35,106 bases of DNA from an uncultured Alphaproteobacteria bacterium (GCA_903909375.1 CAIVVM010000067.1:1-35106); one strand, 5' to 3'. Positions 8,729-17,420 are shown, counted from the stretch's first letter. Made by a program: numbers and translations. The notes: generated from the sequence alone by a model not told the origin.

Positions 8729-10018
8729 TCAGATGGCGTAGACCGTCCGACCGTCCACGACGGTGCGCAGTACTTTTCCCTGGAGCCTGCGTCCGTCGAA
8801 CGGAGAGTTCTTGGACTTGGAGATAAGCTTGTCGGCCTGGATCACCACCGGGGCGTTGAGGTCGCAGATCACCAGATCTGCCGGCGCACCTCTGGCGATG
8901 CGTCCTGCCTGCAGACCCAGCAGCTTCGCCGGCGCCGAGGTCACGGTCCGGATCAGATCGATCAGCGGAATGCGTCCGTCATGATGGAAAGATAGCAGGG
9001 CCGCCAGCAGGGTCTGCAGGCCCACCGCGCCGGGCGCGGCTTCGTCGTAGGGCAGGCGCTTGTCCTCGGCCGGGGCCGGGGCGTGGGCGGACACGATCAC
9101 CTGAATCAGGCCGGAGGCGACCGCGTCGATCACCGCTTGCCGATCACCCTCCGAGCGCAGGGGCGGGTCCACCTTGCAGAACGTGCGATAGTCCCCGATG
9201 TCAATTTCGTTGAAGGACAGGTGGTTGATCGAGGTGGTGGCCGTGACGGGAAGACCCCGGTCCAGGCCGCGCTTCAGGCTCTCCAGGGCCGCGCCGGTTG
9301 TGACCTGATCCACAATGAACGGCGCGCCGGTCAGTTCCACCAGCGCCAGGTCACGTTCCAGCATGATCCGCTCGGCGATGGCCGGTACGCTGGGAAGGCC
9401 CATGCGCGCGGCGAACTCGCCCTCACTGGCCACAGCGCCTGCCGAAAGCCAGGGATCGGCGGGACGGTGCGCCACCGGCACGCCAAACGCCTTGGCGTAA
9501 CTCAGGACGCGGCGAAGCACCTTGGAGTCCACGATGGGCCGATCTGCATCAGTGACGTAGAGGCAGCCCGCCTCATGCATCAGCCCGATCTCGGCCATCC
9601 GCTCGCCAAGGCCGCCCTTGGTGGCCGCACCTGCCGGGTAGACATTGACCAGTTCAATGTCGCGGGCGCGGCGCAGGATGAAGTCCACCACCGAGGGCTC
9701 ATCCATCACGGGATTTGTGTCCGGCTGGACCACAATGGTCGTCACGCCGCCGGCTGCGGCAGCCAGCGCCGCCGACTTCAGGGTCTCCTTTGGTTCCGCT
9801 CCCGGCTCTCCGGTCTTGACGCGGATGTCGATCAGGCCCGGGATCAACAGGGCGCCGCCTGCATCGATGACCTCGATGTCCGCGGATAGCCGGCCAAAGT
9901 CCGGCGCGTACGCGATATCGGCGACCACGCCTTCGGTGACGATCACGGCGCCGGGGCCGTCGTAGCCCGAGGCAGGGTCGACAAGGCGGGCGTTCAGATA
10001 GGCGACAGGCCGGCTCAT
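8729..10018 (-). CDS. pyrC: Dihydroorotase-like protein, catalytically inactive (PyrC')
   Basis: A 429-residue amidohydrolase-fold protein of the class I dihydroorotase family. The metal-binding HxH after PGLID is replaced by Arg66-x-Lys68 ([10 protein letters not shown]). The usual TDHAPH is VSAHAPA, with Ser310 in the place of the catalytic aspartate, and the HLS-type histidine position reads FIVDQVT. It should therefore not hydrolyse dihydroorotate. In Pseudomonas, a similar inactive PyrC' is needed to assemble aspartate carbamoyltransferase, and its gene overlaps pyrB by four bases. The same ATGA overlap (10015-10018) occurs here, so a structural role in the PyrB complex is the best inference. 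A functional dihydroorotase must be encoded elsewhere. Confidence 0.9.
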   Translation of the reverse strand: MSRPVAYLNARLVDPASGYDGPGAVIVTEGVVADIAYAPDFGRLSADIEVIDAGGALLIPGLIDIRVKTGEPGAEPKETLKSAALAAAAGGVTTIVVQPDTNPVMDEPSVVDFILRRARDIELVNVYPAGAATKGGLGERMAEIGLMHEAGCLYVTDADRPIVDSKVLRRVLSYAKAFGVPVAHRPADPWLSAGAVASEGEFAARMGLPSVPAIAERIMLERDLALVELTGAPFIVDQVTTGAALESLKRGLDRGLPVTATTSINHLSFNEIDIGDYRTFCKVDPPLRSEGDRQAVIDAVASGLIQVIVSAHAPAPAEDKRLPYDEAAPGAVGLQTLLAALLSFHHDGRIPLIDLIRTVTSAPAKLLGLQAGRIARGAPADLVICDLNAPVVIQADKLISKSKNSPFDGRRLQGKVLRTVVDGRTVYAI

Positions 10019-10998
10019 CGGTCGTTGTCCAGACGTGCGGCCAGCGAGGTCAGCACTGCCATGCGTGCGGCGACGCCCATCTCCACCTGATCCTGGATCA
10101 GACTTACCGAGAGATCATCCGCCACTTCCGAATCGATCTCGACGCCGCGGTTCATCGGTCCCGGGTGCATCACCCGCACATGCGGCGCCGCACAGGCCAG
10201 CTTCTCGCGATCCAGACCATAGAACCGGAAGTACTCGCGTTGAGACGGCGCCATGACGCCGTCCATGCGTTCCAGTTGCAGGCGCAGCATCATCACCACT
10301 TCGCAGCCGGCGATGCCCTCGCGCATGTCGTGGAACACCTCTACGTTCCAGCGCTCGGCCGCTACCGGGATCAGGGTGGGCGGGCCGACCAGCCGCACGT
10401 TCGCGCCCAGCATCTGCAGCATGGCGATGTTGGATCGCGCGACGCGGCTGTGCAGTACGTCGCCGCAGATGGCGACCTTGAGACCCGCAATTCGTCCGAA
10501 GGCGCGCCGCATCGACAGCGCATCCAGCAAGGCCTGGGTGGGGTGTTCGTGCTGGCCATCACCGGCGTTGACCACCGAGCAGCCGACCTTCTGCGACAAG
10601 AGGCTGGCGGCGCCCGACGAGGCGTGACGCACCACCAGCAGGTCAGGCTGCATGGCGTTCAGGGTCACAGCCGTGTCGATCAGGGTCTCGCCCTTGGACA
10701 TGGCCGAGGAGCGCGGGCTCATGTTGACCACGTCGGCGCCCAGCCGCTTGCCGGCCAGCTCGAATGAGCTCTGGGTACGGGTGGAGTTCTCGAAGAACAG
10801 GTTCATCAGCGTCCTGCCCTTGAGCAGGTCCAGCTTCTTCGCGGTCTGACGATTGAGGCTGACGAAGCCGTCGGCCAGATCCAGCAGATTCGCCACCTCG
10901 ACCTCGTTCAGGTCGGTGGCGGACAGGAAATGCTTCTTCGGAAACGAAAAGGTCCGCTGCAGGACCTCATTCAGACCGGGCGGGGTCATAGTCATCAA
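10015..10998 (-). CDS. pyrB: Aspartate carbamoyltransferase catalytic chain
   Basis: A 327-residue enzyme that condenses carbamoyl phosphate and aspartate in pyrimidine synthesis. The carbamoyl-phosphate loop [10 protein letters not shown] is at residues 71-80, the SxxxKGE loop at about 98-104 (SAMSKGE), and the HPTQALLD motif at 152-159. The aspartate-domain signature [10 protein letters not shown] is near the C-terminus. No regulatory pyrI is present, which fits the class that pairs PyrB with an inactive PyrC'. The N-terminus offers ATG codons at 10998, 10995 and 10989, and no convincing ribosome binding site decides between them. It is coupled to pyrC' by an ATGA overlap and follows ruvX by 58 bases. 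Confidence 0.96.
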   Translation of the reverse strand: MMTMTPPGLNEVLQRTFSFPKKHFLSATDLNEVEVANLLDLADGFVSLNRQTAKKLDLLKGRTLMNLFFENSTRTQSSFELAGKRLGADVVNMSPRSSAMSKGETLIDTAVTLNAMQPDLLVVRHASSGAASLLSQKVGCSVVNAGDGQHEHPTQALLDALSMRRAFGRIAGLKVAICGDVLHSRVARSNIAMLQMLGANVRLVGPPTLIPVAAERWNVEVFHDMREGIAGCEVVMMLRLQLERMDGVMAPSQREYFRFYGLDREKLACAAPHVRVMHPGPMNRGVEIDSEVADDLSVSLIQDQVEMGVAARMAVLTSLAARLDNDR

Positions 10999-11056
10999 AG
11001 CGCGGTCTTAGGTGACTGGGCGGCCCAAGCCAAGCGCCGCTTTGGGATGAGCCTCC

Positions 11057-11524
11057 CTAAAGATTCTTCAGCCGATCCAGCGCCCCTTGAAGGATCCACC
11101 CGGCGGCGGCCTTGTCCACCACCTCGGCGCGGCGCGCACGGCTGATGTCGGCCTCCTCGATGAGCATCCGGTTGATCGCCATCGAACTCATCCGCTCGTC
11201 CCAGAAGGCGATGGGCAGGTCCCGCAGTCGCAGAAGGTTGCGGGCAAAGGCGCGGCTGGACTGACAGCGGGGGCCTTCCGTGCCGTCCATGTTCACGGGC
11301 AGGCCGATGATGATCCCTGCAGCGCCCCGGCTTTCCATCAGCTCGAACAATCGGGCCGCGTCGGCGTTGAACTTTGTGCGGCGGATGGTCTCGAGCGGGC
11401 TGGCGATCCCGCGGGTGGCGTCCGAGACCGCCACGCCGATCGTCTTCTCCCCCAGGTCGAGGCCTGCAACGGGCGCCTGTCCAGGCAGGAGCGGGGGCAG
11501 GGCAGTCAGGTCGACAACGGGCAT
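11057..11524 (-). CDS. ruvX: RuvX/YqgF, pre-16S rRNA processing nuclease
   Basis: A 155-residue RNase H-fold protein involved in maturation of the 16S rRNA 5' end and once proposed as a Holliday-junction resolvase. The first strand GLDLGEKTIGVAVSD carries the first catalytic aspartate. IGLPVNMDGTEGP and FWDERMSS, with the second acidic pair, follow, and the last aspartate is in EVVDKAAA. The length is normal with a modest N-terminal extension. It is divergent from gatC, with 82 bases between the two start codons, and upstream of pyrB on the same strand. Confidence 0.93.
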   Translation of the reverse strand: MPVVDLTALPPLLPGQAPVAGLDLGEKTIGVAVSDATRGIASPLETIRRTKFNADAARLFELMESRGAAGIIIGLPVNMDGTEGPRCQSSRAFARNLLRLRDLPIAFWDERMSSMAINRMLIEEADISRARRAEVVDKAAAGWILQGALDRLKNL

Positions 11525-11606
11525 GACCGGTTCATATCACGTCTCGCCGCTTGCAAAGAGGCGCCCGCCACGGCTAACCCACGCGCTTGTAGTTCTGGAG
11601 GGCCCC

Positions 11607-11894
11607 ATGGCCATCGACGCGGCGACCGTTCGCAAGGTCGCCAGGCTCGCGCGGATCGCCGAGCCGGAAGAGAGACTGGAGCCGCTGGCCCGCGAACTGT
11701 CGGGTATTCTCGACTGGATCGAGCAGTTGGCCGAGGTCAACACGGATGGGGTTGAGCCCATGACCACCTCTGTGGCCATGAAACTGCCCCTGCGCGACGA
11801 TGTGGTCACCGACGGTGGCGATCCGGCGCGGGTGCTCAGCAACGCGCCGAAGTCCGACAAGGGCTTCTTTGTTGTGCCGAAGGTGGTTGAGTAA
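11607..11894 (+). CDS. gatC: Asp/Glu-tRNA amidotransferase subunit C
   Basis: A 95-residue subunit that stabilises GatA on GatB in the GatCAB complex, which converts Glu-tRNA(Gln) and Asp-tRNA(Asn) to the amide forms. The pattern [10 protein letters not shown] ... [11 protein letters not shown] ... GVEPMTTS ... LRDDVVTDG ... FFVVPKVVE is characteristic. The ATG at 11607 has a clear GGAGG (11597-11601) five bases upstream. The TAA stop shares its last A with the ATG of gatA, so the two are translationally coupled. Confidence 0.95.
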   Translation: MAIDAATVRKVARLARIAEPEERLEPLARELSGILDWIEQLAEVNTDGVEPMTTSVAMKLPLRDDVVTDGGDPARVLSNAPKSDKGFFVVPKVVE

Positions 11895-13366
11895 TGGCTG
11901 GCCTGACCGGGCTCTCACTGAAGGCCGCCCTCGACGGGCTGGCGAGCAAGACTTTTTCGTCTGAGGAAATCACCCGCGACCACATTGCAGCGGTAGAGGC
12001 CTCGTCGGCGCTGAACGCGTTTGTCGTCGAGACGCCCGACAAGGCGCTGGACATGGCCCGGGCCTCAGACGCCCGCCGCGCCAGTGGCGACGCCGGCCCG
12101 CTGGATGGCGCACCGCTGGGGATCAAGGATCTTTTCTGCACGGATGGCGTGGAATCCACCGCCGGTTCGATGATCCTGCGGGGCTTCAGGCCCACCTACG
12201 AATCGACGGTGACGTCGAACCTATGGCGCGATGGCGCGGTCATGCTGGGCAAGCTCAATATGGACGAGTTCGCCATGGGCTCGTCGAACGAGACCTCGGC
12301 CTGGGGGCCGGTGGCCAATCCCTGGCGGGCGCAGGGCAGCAACGCCAACCTGACGCCGGGCGGTTCGTCCGGCGGCTCGGCCGCTGCGGTGGCGGCAGAG
12401 CTCTGTCTGGGTGCGACAGCGACCGATACCGGTGGCTCCATCCGGCAACCGGCGGCCTTCACCGGCACTGTGGGGATCAAGCCGACCTACGGCCGTTGTT
12501 CCCGCTGGGGGATCGTCGCCTTCGCCTCGTCGCTGGATCAGGCCGGGCCGATGGCGCGCACCGTTGAGGACACCGCGATCCTGCTGCGGTCCATGGCCGG
12601 TCACGACCCCAAGGATTCAACCAGCATCAACGCCGAAGTGCCTGATTTCGCGAGCTTCTGCGGGAAATCGGTCAAGGGTTTGCGGATCGGCGTACCGAAA
12701 GAGTACCGCGTCGATGGGATGCCGCCTGAGATCGATGCCTTGTGGGAGCAGGGGATAGCCTGGCTGAAGGACGCCGGATGCGAGATCGTCGAGGTGTCGC
12801 TGCCCCACACCAGGTACGCGCTGCCGGCCTACTATATCATCGCCCCGGCGGAGGCGTCCTCGAACCTCGCCCGCTATGACGGCATGCGCTATGGCCTGCG
12901 GGTCGAGGGCGGCAACCTTACCGAGACCTACGAGAACACCCGCGCCCAGGGCTTCGGGGAAGAGGTCAAACGTCGCATCCTGATCGGCACCTATGTGCTC
13001 TCGGCCGGATACTATGACGCCTATTACCTGAAGGCGCTGAAGGTCCGCCGCCGAATCGCTGACGACTTCGACCAGGCCTGGCAGACTTGCGACGCCCTGC
13101 TGACGCCGACAGCGCCGTCGGCGGCCTTCGCACTGGGTGAGAAATCCGACGATCCGGTCGCCATGTACCTGAACGACATCTTCACGGTGACCGTGAACCT
13201 GGCGGGTCTGCCGGGCATGAGCGTGCCGGCGGGGCTGGATGCGCAAGGGTTGCCGCTGGGACTCCAGCTCATTGGCCGAAATCTGGATGAGGGCACGTTG
13301 TTTTCGCTGGGATCGGCTATCGAGAAGGCCGCTGACTTCCGGGCCAAGCCACAGAAGTGGTGGTGA
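11894..13366 (+). CDS. gatA: Asp/Glu-tRNA amidotransferase subunit A
   Basis: A 490-residue amidase-signature enzyme that releases ammonia from glutamine for use by GatB. The Ser-cisSer-Lys triad is visible as Lys78 (LGIKDLF), Ser158 (PGGSSGGSA) and Ser182 (DTGGSIRQP). The spacing of 24 between the two serines is that of the family. It starts at the ATG overlapping the gatC stop. The stop codon lies in the left arm of a strong convergent terminator hairpin, so gatCA probably forms its own transcript separate from gatB. Confidence 0.97.
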   Translation: MAGLTGLSLKAALDGLASKTFSSEEITRDHIAAVEASSALNAFVVETPDKALDMARASDARRASGDAGPLDGAPLGIKDLFCTDGVESTAGSMILRGFRPTYESTVTSNLWRDGAVMLGKLNMDEFAMGSSNETSAWGPVANPWRAQGSNANLTPGGSSGGSAAAVAAELCLGATATDTGGSIRQPAAFTGTVGIKPTYGRCSRWGIVAFASSLDQAGPMARTVEDTAILLRSMAGHDPKDSTSINAEVPDFASFCGKSVKGLRIGVPKEYRVDGMPPEIDALWEQGIAWLKDAGCEIVEVSLPHTRYALPAYYIIAPAEASSNLARYDGMRYGLRVEGGNLTETYENTRAQGFGEEVKRRILIGTYVLSAGYYDAYYLKALKVRRRIADDFDQAWQTCDALLTPTAPSAAFALGEKSDDPVAMYLNDIFTVTVNLAGLPGMSVPAGLDAQGLPLGLQLIGRNLDEGTLFSLGSAIEKAADFRAKPQKWW

Positions 13367-13387
13367 GGGCTCCCTCTGGAGCCCTCA
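13364..13387. terminator. Bidirectional terminator hairpin between gatA and a convergent gene
   Basis: A perfect 10-base stem, TGAGGGCTCC with GGAGCCCTCA, encloses the loop CTCT. The left arm begins with the gatA TGA stop. The convergent small gene ends 10 bases to the right (stop at 13397-13399). Its position between two converging genes suggests it ends both transcripts. No long T-run follows in either direction. Confidence 0.65.
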
Positions 13388-13396
13388 CACGCCGTC

Positions 13397-13699
13397 TTAC
13401 TTGATCTTGTCGAACTCGGCCTGAAGGGCCTTCAGCTTGGCGTCGTCCAGCGCGCCCTGGCTCATCGGGGCGACCTGGGCCAGCGTCATGGTGGCGATCT
13501 GGTCGTAGAACTGGGTGATTTCCGGAAGGGCCTTTTCAAGAGCGGCCTTGGCGGCGTCGTTCTTGATCAGATCGCCGATCGGGGTGGTTTCAACAGACAT
13601 GGCGCCCGCGGCCGGAGCGGCGGCCGGAGCGGTCTGGGCCATAGCCGGAGCGGCCATCGAGGCCACCGCGAGCGCGGCGACGAGTGCAAGGGTCTTCAT
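13397..13699 (-). CDS. Small exported protein, unknown function
   Basis: A 100-residue protein with a clear Sec signal peptide: MKTLALVAALAVASMAAPAMA, cleaved probably after the AMA at 19-21. The next dozen residues are an Ala/Pro stretch, followed by an acidic-amphipathic helical part (about 36-100) with no cysteine and no motif I can name. It should be a small soluble periplasmic protein. It lies on the opposite strand between gatA and gatB, an arrangement I associate with Caulobacteraceae from memory. The ATG at 13699 is preceded by CAGGAAC as a possible ribosome binding site. The divergent gap to gatB (13700-13830) holds two inverted repeats. Function unknown. Confidence 0.75.
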   Translation of the reverse strand: MKTLALVAALAVASMAAPAMAQTAPAAAPAAGAMSVETTPIGDLIKNDAAKAALEKALPEITQFYDQIATMTLAQVAPMSQGALDDAKLKALQAEFDKIK

Positions 13700-13746
13700 A
13701 AGGTGGTTCCTGTTCCCATTCTAAACGCCGTTCAGACGTGAGCGAA

Positions 13747-13786
13747 CCTTGAGGTCTTTTCAAGGCAAATATGCAAGTGCGCATAT
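13747..13786. promoter_or_regulatory. Two inverted repeats in the gatB / small-exported-gene divergent gap
   Basis: CCTTGA (13747-13752) is repeated inverted as TCAAGG (13760-13765), and ATATGC (13769-13774) as GCATAT (13781-13786). Both sit in an AT-richer stretch between two divergently read genes, where operators or promoter elements are expected. No known regulator consensus fits well. They could be chance repeats of six bases. Confidence 0.3.
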
Positions 13787-13830
13787 GGGCGCGCTTCCGG
13801 TTTCTTTCACGGCAGGCTACTGAACCCAGC

Positions 13831-15453
13831 ATGAACGACGTCGTCACTTCCAAGCAGATCCAGGGGCGCACCGGTCCCTGGGAGATCGTCCTGGGCCTTG
13901 AGGTCCATGCCCAGGTCGCATCCAACGCCAAGCTGTTTTCCGGCGCGGCCGTGGGCGCTGGCGCAGCGCCCAATGCTCAGGTGAGTCTCGTCGACGCGGC
14001 TATGCCCGGCATGCTGCCCGTGATCAATCGCCACTGCGTCGAGCAGGCGGTGAAGACCGGTCTGGGTCTCAAGGCGCAGATCAATCACTGGTCGCGGTTC
14101 GACCGGAAGAACTATTTCTACCCCGACCTGCCGCAGGGCTATCAGATCAGCCAGTTCAAGGATCCCATCGTCGGCGAGGGCGAGGTGATCGTCGAGCGCG
14201 ACGACGGCTCCACCTTCACGGTGCGAATCGAGCGGCTCCATCTGGAGCAGGACGCCGGCAAAAGCCTGCACGACCAGGACCCGAACTATACTTACGTCGA
14301 TCTGAACCGTTCGGGCACGGCCCTGATGGAGATCGTCTCCAAGCCGGACATGCGCACCTCCGAGGAGGCCGCCGCCTATGTGAAGAAGCTCAGGACCATC
14401 CTGATCTATCTGGGCACCTGTGACGGCGACATGGAGAAGGGCAATCTGCGGGCCGACGTGAACGTCTCGGTGTGCCGCCCCGGCGCCTATGAAAAATTCC
14501 GCGAGAGCGGCGACTTCAGGCATCTGGGCACGCGCTGCGAGATCAAGAACGTCAATTCCTACCGCTACATCCAGCAGGCCATCGAGTACGAAGCGCGCCG
14601 GCAGATCGAGATCCTGGAGGACGGGGGCTCCATCGACCAGGAGACGCGCCTGTTCGATCCCGGCAAGATGGAGACGCGGTCCATGCGCTCCAAGGAAGAG
14701 GCGCATGACTACCGCTACTTCCTCGACCCGGACCTGCTTCCGCTGGAGCTGGATCCCGCCTGGGTGAAGGCCATCGAGGCGACACTGCCCGAACTGCCCG
14801 ACGCCAAGAAGGCGCGGCTGCAGACGCAGTATGGCCTGACGGCTTACGACGCGGGCGTGCTGATCGGTGATCAAGCGAAAGCTGATTTCTACGAAATGAT
14901 TGTACAGGGGCGAACCGGTGCTCCTGAGCCGGGTACTGAACTAAGAATTCTCGCCGACGCAAAGCTGGCCTCGAACGTGGTTACACAAGAGTTGTCGACA
15001 AAATTTAACTCGGAGGCGCTCGCTTGGAGCAATCTGGGTGTGCTTCGGATCGATACGTCAGGGGGCGCCCGGGCTCATTTGTTGGACACGGATGCTATTT
15101 CCAAGTCGGGGACACTTGTAGTTGGTCCTAGCGAGATAAGAGACCTGGTGGGATTGGTTTCCGATGGAACGCTGTCTTCGAAAACCTTCCGTGATGCGTT
15201 CGAGCATCTGTGGAACGAAGGTGGAAGTCCCGCGGAAATCGTTGAGAAGTACGGCCTGCGCCAGGTCTCCGACACCGGCGCGCTGGAGGCCATCATCGAC
15301 AAGCTGATTGCCGCCAATCCGGGCCAGGCCGAGGCGGTCAAGGAGAAGCCGCAGGCGATCGGCTGGTTCGTGGGTCAGGTGATGAGGGAAACCGGCGGCA
15401 AGGCCAATCCGGGGACAGTCAACCAGCTTCTGAAGGCCAAGCTGGGGCTGTAA
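13831..15453 (+). CDS. gatB: Asp/Glu-tRNA amidotransferase subunit B
   Basis: A 540-residue subunit that binds misacylated tRNA and activates the acyl group with ATP. The cradle domain is intact: LGLEVHAQ near the start, [26 protein letters not shown] and [15 protein letters not shown]. The C-terminal YqeY-like tail ends with [16 protein letters not shown]. The ATG at 13831 (MNDVVTSK) is chosen over one 60 bases upstream because the extra residues are not domain-like. The protein is about 40 residues longer than the 480-500 I recall as usual. The excess falls within residues about 345-473 (14865-15250), where GC drops to about 52% per 60-base line and codons such as CTA, AGA and ATA appear. 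The frame stays open and family residues return afterwards ([14 protein letters not shown]). Confidence 0.93.
   Translation: MNDVVTSKQIQGRTGPWEIVLGLEVHAQVASNAKLFSGAAVGAGAAPNAQVSLVDAAMPGMLPVINRHCVEQAVKTGLGLKAQINHWSRFDRKNYFYPDLPQGYQISQFKDPIVGEGEVIVERDDGSTFTVRIERLHLEQDAGKSLHDQDPNYTYVDLNRSGTALMEIVSKPDMRTSEEAAAYVKKLRTILIYLGTCDGDMEKGNLRADVNVSVCRPGAYEKFRESGDFRHLGTRCEIKNVNSYRYIQQAIEYEARRQIEILEDGGSIDQETRLFDPGKMETRSMRSKEEAHDYRYFLDPDLLPLELDPAWVKAIEATLPELPDAKKARLQTQYGLTAYDAGVLIGDQAKADFYEMIVQGRTGAPEPGTELRILADAKLASNVVTQELSTKFNSEALAWSNLGVLRIDTSGGARAHLLDTDAISKSGTLVVGPSEIRDLVGLVSDGTLSSKTFRDAFEHLWNEGGSPAEIVEKYGLRQVSDTGALEAIIDKLIAANPGQAEAVKEKPQAIGWFVGQVMRETGGKANPGTVNQLLKAKLGL
14865..15250 (+). other. Low-GC, atypical-codon segment inside gatB
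   Basis: Three sampled 60-base lines starting at 14941, 15001 and 15121 have 31, 31 and 32 G+C (about 52-53%). The line at 14761, still in gatB, has 41 (68%). The pairs CTA-AGA (14941-14946) and ATA-AGA in the same segment are rare codons for a GC-rich genome. The segment covers the start of the helical/tail domain and includes about 33 residues (roughly 396-428) where homologues have a short linker. Edges are approximate. Confidence 0.75.
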
Positions 15454-15593
15454 ATCCGCACCACACGGCAATTCTGTCAATCAGACAACGCCGCCTTTAA
15501 CCATGTGTTCAAGATAACCTTGGTCTTGTGTCTCCAATGGCGGGTTTAGAGCGTGCAAAAAGCAGGCTCGCCGGCCTGACGAGGACTATGACC

Positions 15594-15866
15594 ATGCTCG
15601 CTACCGTCGACATGAAGTGCGATGGCCTGCCGCTGCCGACCCCGGACGCGACCGGCGACGAGTTGTTCCGGATGGGGCTGATGTATTCGACCGGTCAGGG
15701 CGGTGCGCCGCTCGACTATGTTTCGGCGCACATGCTTTTCAACCTGGCCGCGATGCGCGGCTCCATCGAGGCCAAGGTTTACCGCAAGGAACTGGCCGGC
15801 GAGATGGATCACGACGACGTCGCCGAGGCCCAGCGCCAGGCACGCCAGTGGTTGGCCCAGGGCTGA
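15594..15866 (+). CDS. Small Sel1-repeat-like protein
   Basis: A 90-residue protein whose middle resembles one or two Sel1-type helical repeats: GDELFRMGLMYSTGQGG, then DYVSAHMLFNLAAMRGS. It also has a basic/acidic helix with a QARQWLAQG end. Sel1 repeats mediate protein contacts; no partner can be named. No signal peptide or membrane span is seen. The start at 15594 is preferred because GAGGA (15581-15585) lies 8 bases before it. ATG codons at 15588, 15537 and 15528 are alternatives and would give up to 112 residues. It stands alone between gatB and tRNA-Ser on the same strand. Confidence 0.7.
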   Translation: MLATVDMKCDGLPLPTPDATGDELFRMGLMYSTGQGGAPLDYVSAHMLFNLAAMRGSIEAKVYRKELAGEMDHDDVAEAQRQARQWLAQG

Positions 15867-15978
15867 TACGACGGCTTCGTCGCCAGCTCAATTTGGTCGC
15901 CGCGACTGGCTAGCCACAGCCGCCATCCTCCGCTAGAAACCCCGCTCCTTGCGAGCGCGCCTGCGCCGTTCGCCGGGG

Positions 15979-16068
15979 GGTGACGTGGCCGAGTGGCTGA
16001 AGGCAACGGTTTGCTAAATCGTCATACGTGAAAGCGTATCCAGGGTTCGAATCCCTGCGTCACCGCCA
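15979..16068 (+). tRNA. tRNA-Ser(GCU): tRNA-Ser (anticodon GCU)
   Basis: A 90-base class II tRNA with CCA encoded. The acceptor stem pairs GGTGACG (15979-15985) with CGTCACC (16058-16064), with G as discriminator. The D arm contains the usual TGGCCGAGTGGCTGAAGG. The anticodon loop is TTGCTAA with GCT at 16013-16015, flanked by a 5-base stem. A long variable arm and a T arm with GGTTCGAATCC follow. It reads AGC and AGU codons. The 112 bases between it and the Sel1-like gene contain no promoter I can identify with confidence. Confidence 0.97.
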
Positions 16069-16069
16069 T

Positions 16070-16087
16070 CCTGCCTCGCGAGGCAGG
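16070..16087 (+). terminator. Terminator hairpin after tRNA-Ser
   Basis: CCTGCCTCG is followed directly by its reverse complement CGAGGCAGG, giving a 7-base stem with a CGCG loop. GCTTTCAT follows the stem. It starts 2 bases after the CCA end of the tRNA, so it should end that transcript. Confidence 0.65.
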
Positions 16088-16137
16088 GCTTTCATCAAAC
16101 TGGACGTGCGGGCGGGACTGGGCCTTTAGTTCCAGCC

Positions 16138-16578
16138 ATGCTTTCCCAACGCGCCCGATACGCGCTCAGAGCGCTTTGCTTTCTCGCCGGTCGTGAGGAT
16201 CCGCGGCCTGCGGCCATCGTCGATATCGCCGAGGCGTCGGCTGCGCCGCGAAAGTTTCTCGAGGCCATCCTGCTGGAACTCAAGCGGCATCAGATCCTGG
16301 TCTCCAGCCGGGGACGCTTTGGCGGCTACCTTCTGGCCAGGTCCCCCGAGGAGATCAGCTTTGCCGACGTGATCCGGGCCCTTGATGGGCCGCTCGCGCT
16401 GGCGCCCTGCGCGTCGAAGACGGCGTTCAGGCCCTGCGAAGCCTGCCCCGGGATCACCGACTGTCCTGTCCATCCGGCGCTGGTGGCGGCGCGCGAGGCT
16501 GTGGCCGGTGTGCTTGAGGGATGGAGCCTGAGCCGGGCGATCGGACCCCTGGGCGCAGAAATCCTCCAAGCCAAATAA
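16138..16578 (+). CDS. Rrf2-family transcriptional regulator with a cysteine cluster
   Basis: A 146-residue DNA-binding protein. The winged helix spans about residues 1-80, with the Rrf2 hallmark RGRFGGYLLARSPEEISFADVIRALDG (residues 58 onward). It carries Cys91, Cys100, Cys103 and Cys109 followed by PVH (His112), a spacing close to the Fe-S ligands of IscR/NsrR-type members. It is therefore probably an Fe-S sensor. It lies just upstream of a TauE/SafE exporter, with a dyad-symmetric sequence at 16584-16599 between them, which suggests that it controls the exporter and perhaps other sulfur genes. The ATG at 16138 has no strong ribosome binding site. Confidence 0.87.
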   Translation: MLSQRARYALRALCFLAGREDPRPAAIVDIAEASAAPRKFLEAILLELKRHQILVSSRGRFGGYLLARSPEEISFADVIRALDGPLALAPCASKTAFRPCEACPGITDCPVHPALVAAREAVAGVLEGWSLSRAIGPLGAEILQAK

Positions 16579-16583
16579 CTTTA

Positions 16584-16599
16584 ACTCTATCGATTTAGT
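16584..16599. promoter_or_regulatory. Dyad-symmetric operator-like site, candidate Rrf2 target
   Basis: The 16 bases ACTCTATCGATTTAGT have the symmetric form ACT-N2-ATCGAT-N2-AGT. The site is in a locally AT-rich stretch just after the Rrf2 gene and 45 bases before the exporter ATG. Size and position suit a dimeric winged-helix regulator. The link to the neighbouring Rrf2 protein is inferred from proximity only. Confidence 0.45.
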
Positions 16600-16620
16600 G
16601 GGAAATTGAACGCAAGAGAG

Positions 16621-16643
16621 CGAGGCGGGTCGGAGTCGCCTCG
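16621..16643 (+). promoter_or_regulatory. Leader hairpin holding the ribosome binding site in its loop
   Basis: CGAGGCG (16621-16627) pairs with CGCCTCG (16637-16643), a perfect 7-base GC-rich stem with a 9-base loop GGTCGGAGT. The loop contains GGAG (16632-16635), 8 bases before the exporter ATG at 16644, and the stem ends exactly at the start codon. Folding would constrain initiation and could serve translational control. Confidence 0.45.
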
Positions 16644-17420
16644 ATGGACAATTTTCTAATCTTTGCGTTGGTGGGTTTCCTCGCCCAGGCCGTCGATGGC
16701 GCGCTGGGGATGGCCTACGGCGTGATCTCGTCCACGGTGTTGATGAGCTTCGGGGTGCCGCCGGCGACGGCGTCGGCCAGCGTCCATGCGGCCGAGGTGT
16801 TCACCACCGCAGCGTCGGCGGGATCTCACGCAGCCAACAGGAACGTGAACTGGAAGCTGTTCATCCCGCTGGCGGCGGGCGGCTGCCTAGGCGGCGCCCT
16901 CGGCGCCTTCGTTCTGACCTCGATCGACGGAAACGCCCTCAAGCCTTTCATCGCCAGTTACCTGGGTCTCATGGGCCTGTTGATCGTCTATCGGGCCTGG
17001 CGCGCGGGTCATCCCCGGCCGTTCCCGCAGAAACTCAGCGGACCACTGGGCCTGGTCGGCGGGTTCCTCGATGCCGTGGGCGGGGGCGGATGGGGCCCCA
17101 CGGTCACCAGCGCCATGGTCGGATCCGGCGCCGAGCCCCGTGTAAGCATCGGCACCACAAACACGGCGGAGTTCTTCGTCACCGCCACGATCTCGGCGAC
17201 GTTCCTGACCGCGCTGCTGACCGGTCACTGGCAGGAAGCTGACGGAATTGTCGATCATGCCTCGTCGGTCGCCGGGCTTGTGGCCGGGGGGCTGCTGTCG
17301 GCGCCCCTGGCCGGCTACATCGTCAAGATCGCGCCGGTGCGCGTGCTGACCTACGCGGTGGGCATTCTGGTCACCTGTCTGGCAGGCTATCAGGCGGCGC
17401 GGCTGTTTGGCTGGATCTGA
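16644..17420 (+). CDS. TauE/SafE (TSUP) family sulfite/organosulfonate exporter
   Basis: A 258-residue inner-membrane protein with about eight hydrophobic spans in two halves. Each half has the family's conserved glycine-rich loop: VDGALGMAYGVISS near residue 17-30 and DAVGGGGWGPTVTS in the second half. Members export sulfite or carry small organosulfur anions; the substrate here is not proven. GGAG at 16632-16635 serves as ribosome binding site within a hairpin loop. The neighbouring Rrf2 regulator with a likely Fe-S centre fits control by sulfur or redox state. Confidence 0.88.
   Translation: MDNFLIFALVGFLAQAVDGALGMAYGVISSTVLMSFGVPPATASASVHAAEVFTTAASAGSHAANRNVNWKLFIPLAAGGCLGGALGAFVLTSIDGNALKPFIASYLGLMGLLIVYRAWRAGHPRPFPQKLSGPLGLVGGFLDAVGGGGWGPTVTSAMVGSGAEPRVSIGTTNTAEFFVTATISATFLTALLTGHWQEADGIVDHASSVAGLVAGGLLSAPLAGYIVKIAPVRVLTYAVGILVTCLAGYQAARLFGWI

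Noticed and set aside
11551..11580. TTGCAA / TAACCC as a gatC promoter
   Set aside because: Spacing of 18 is acceptable but the -10 match is too poor to support a call.
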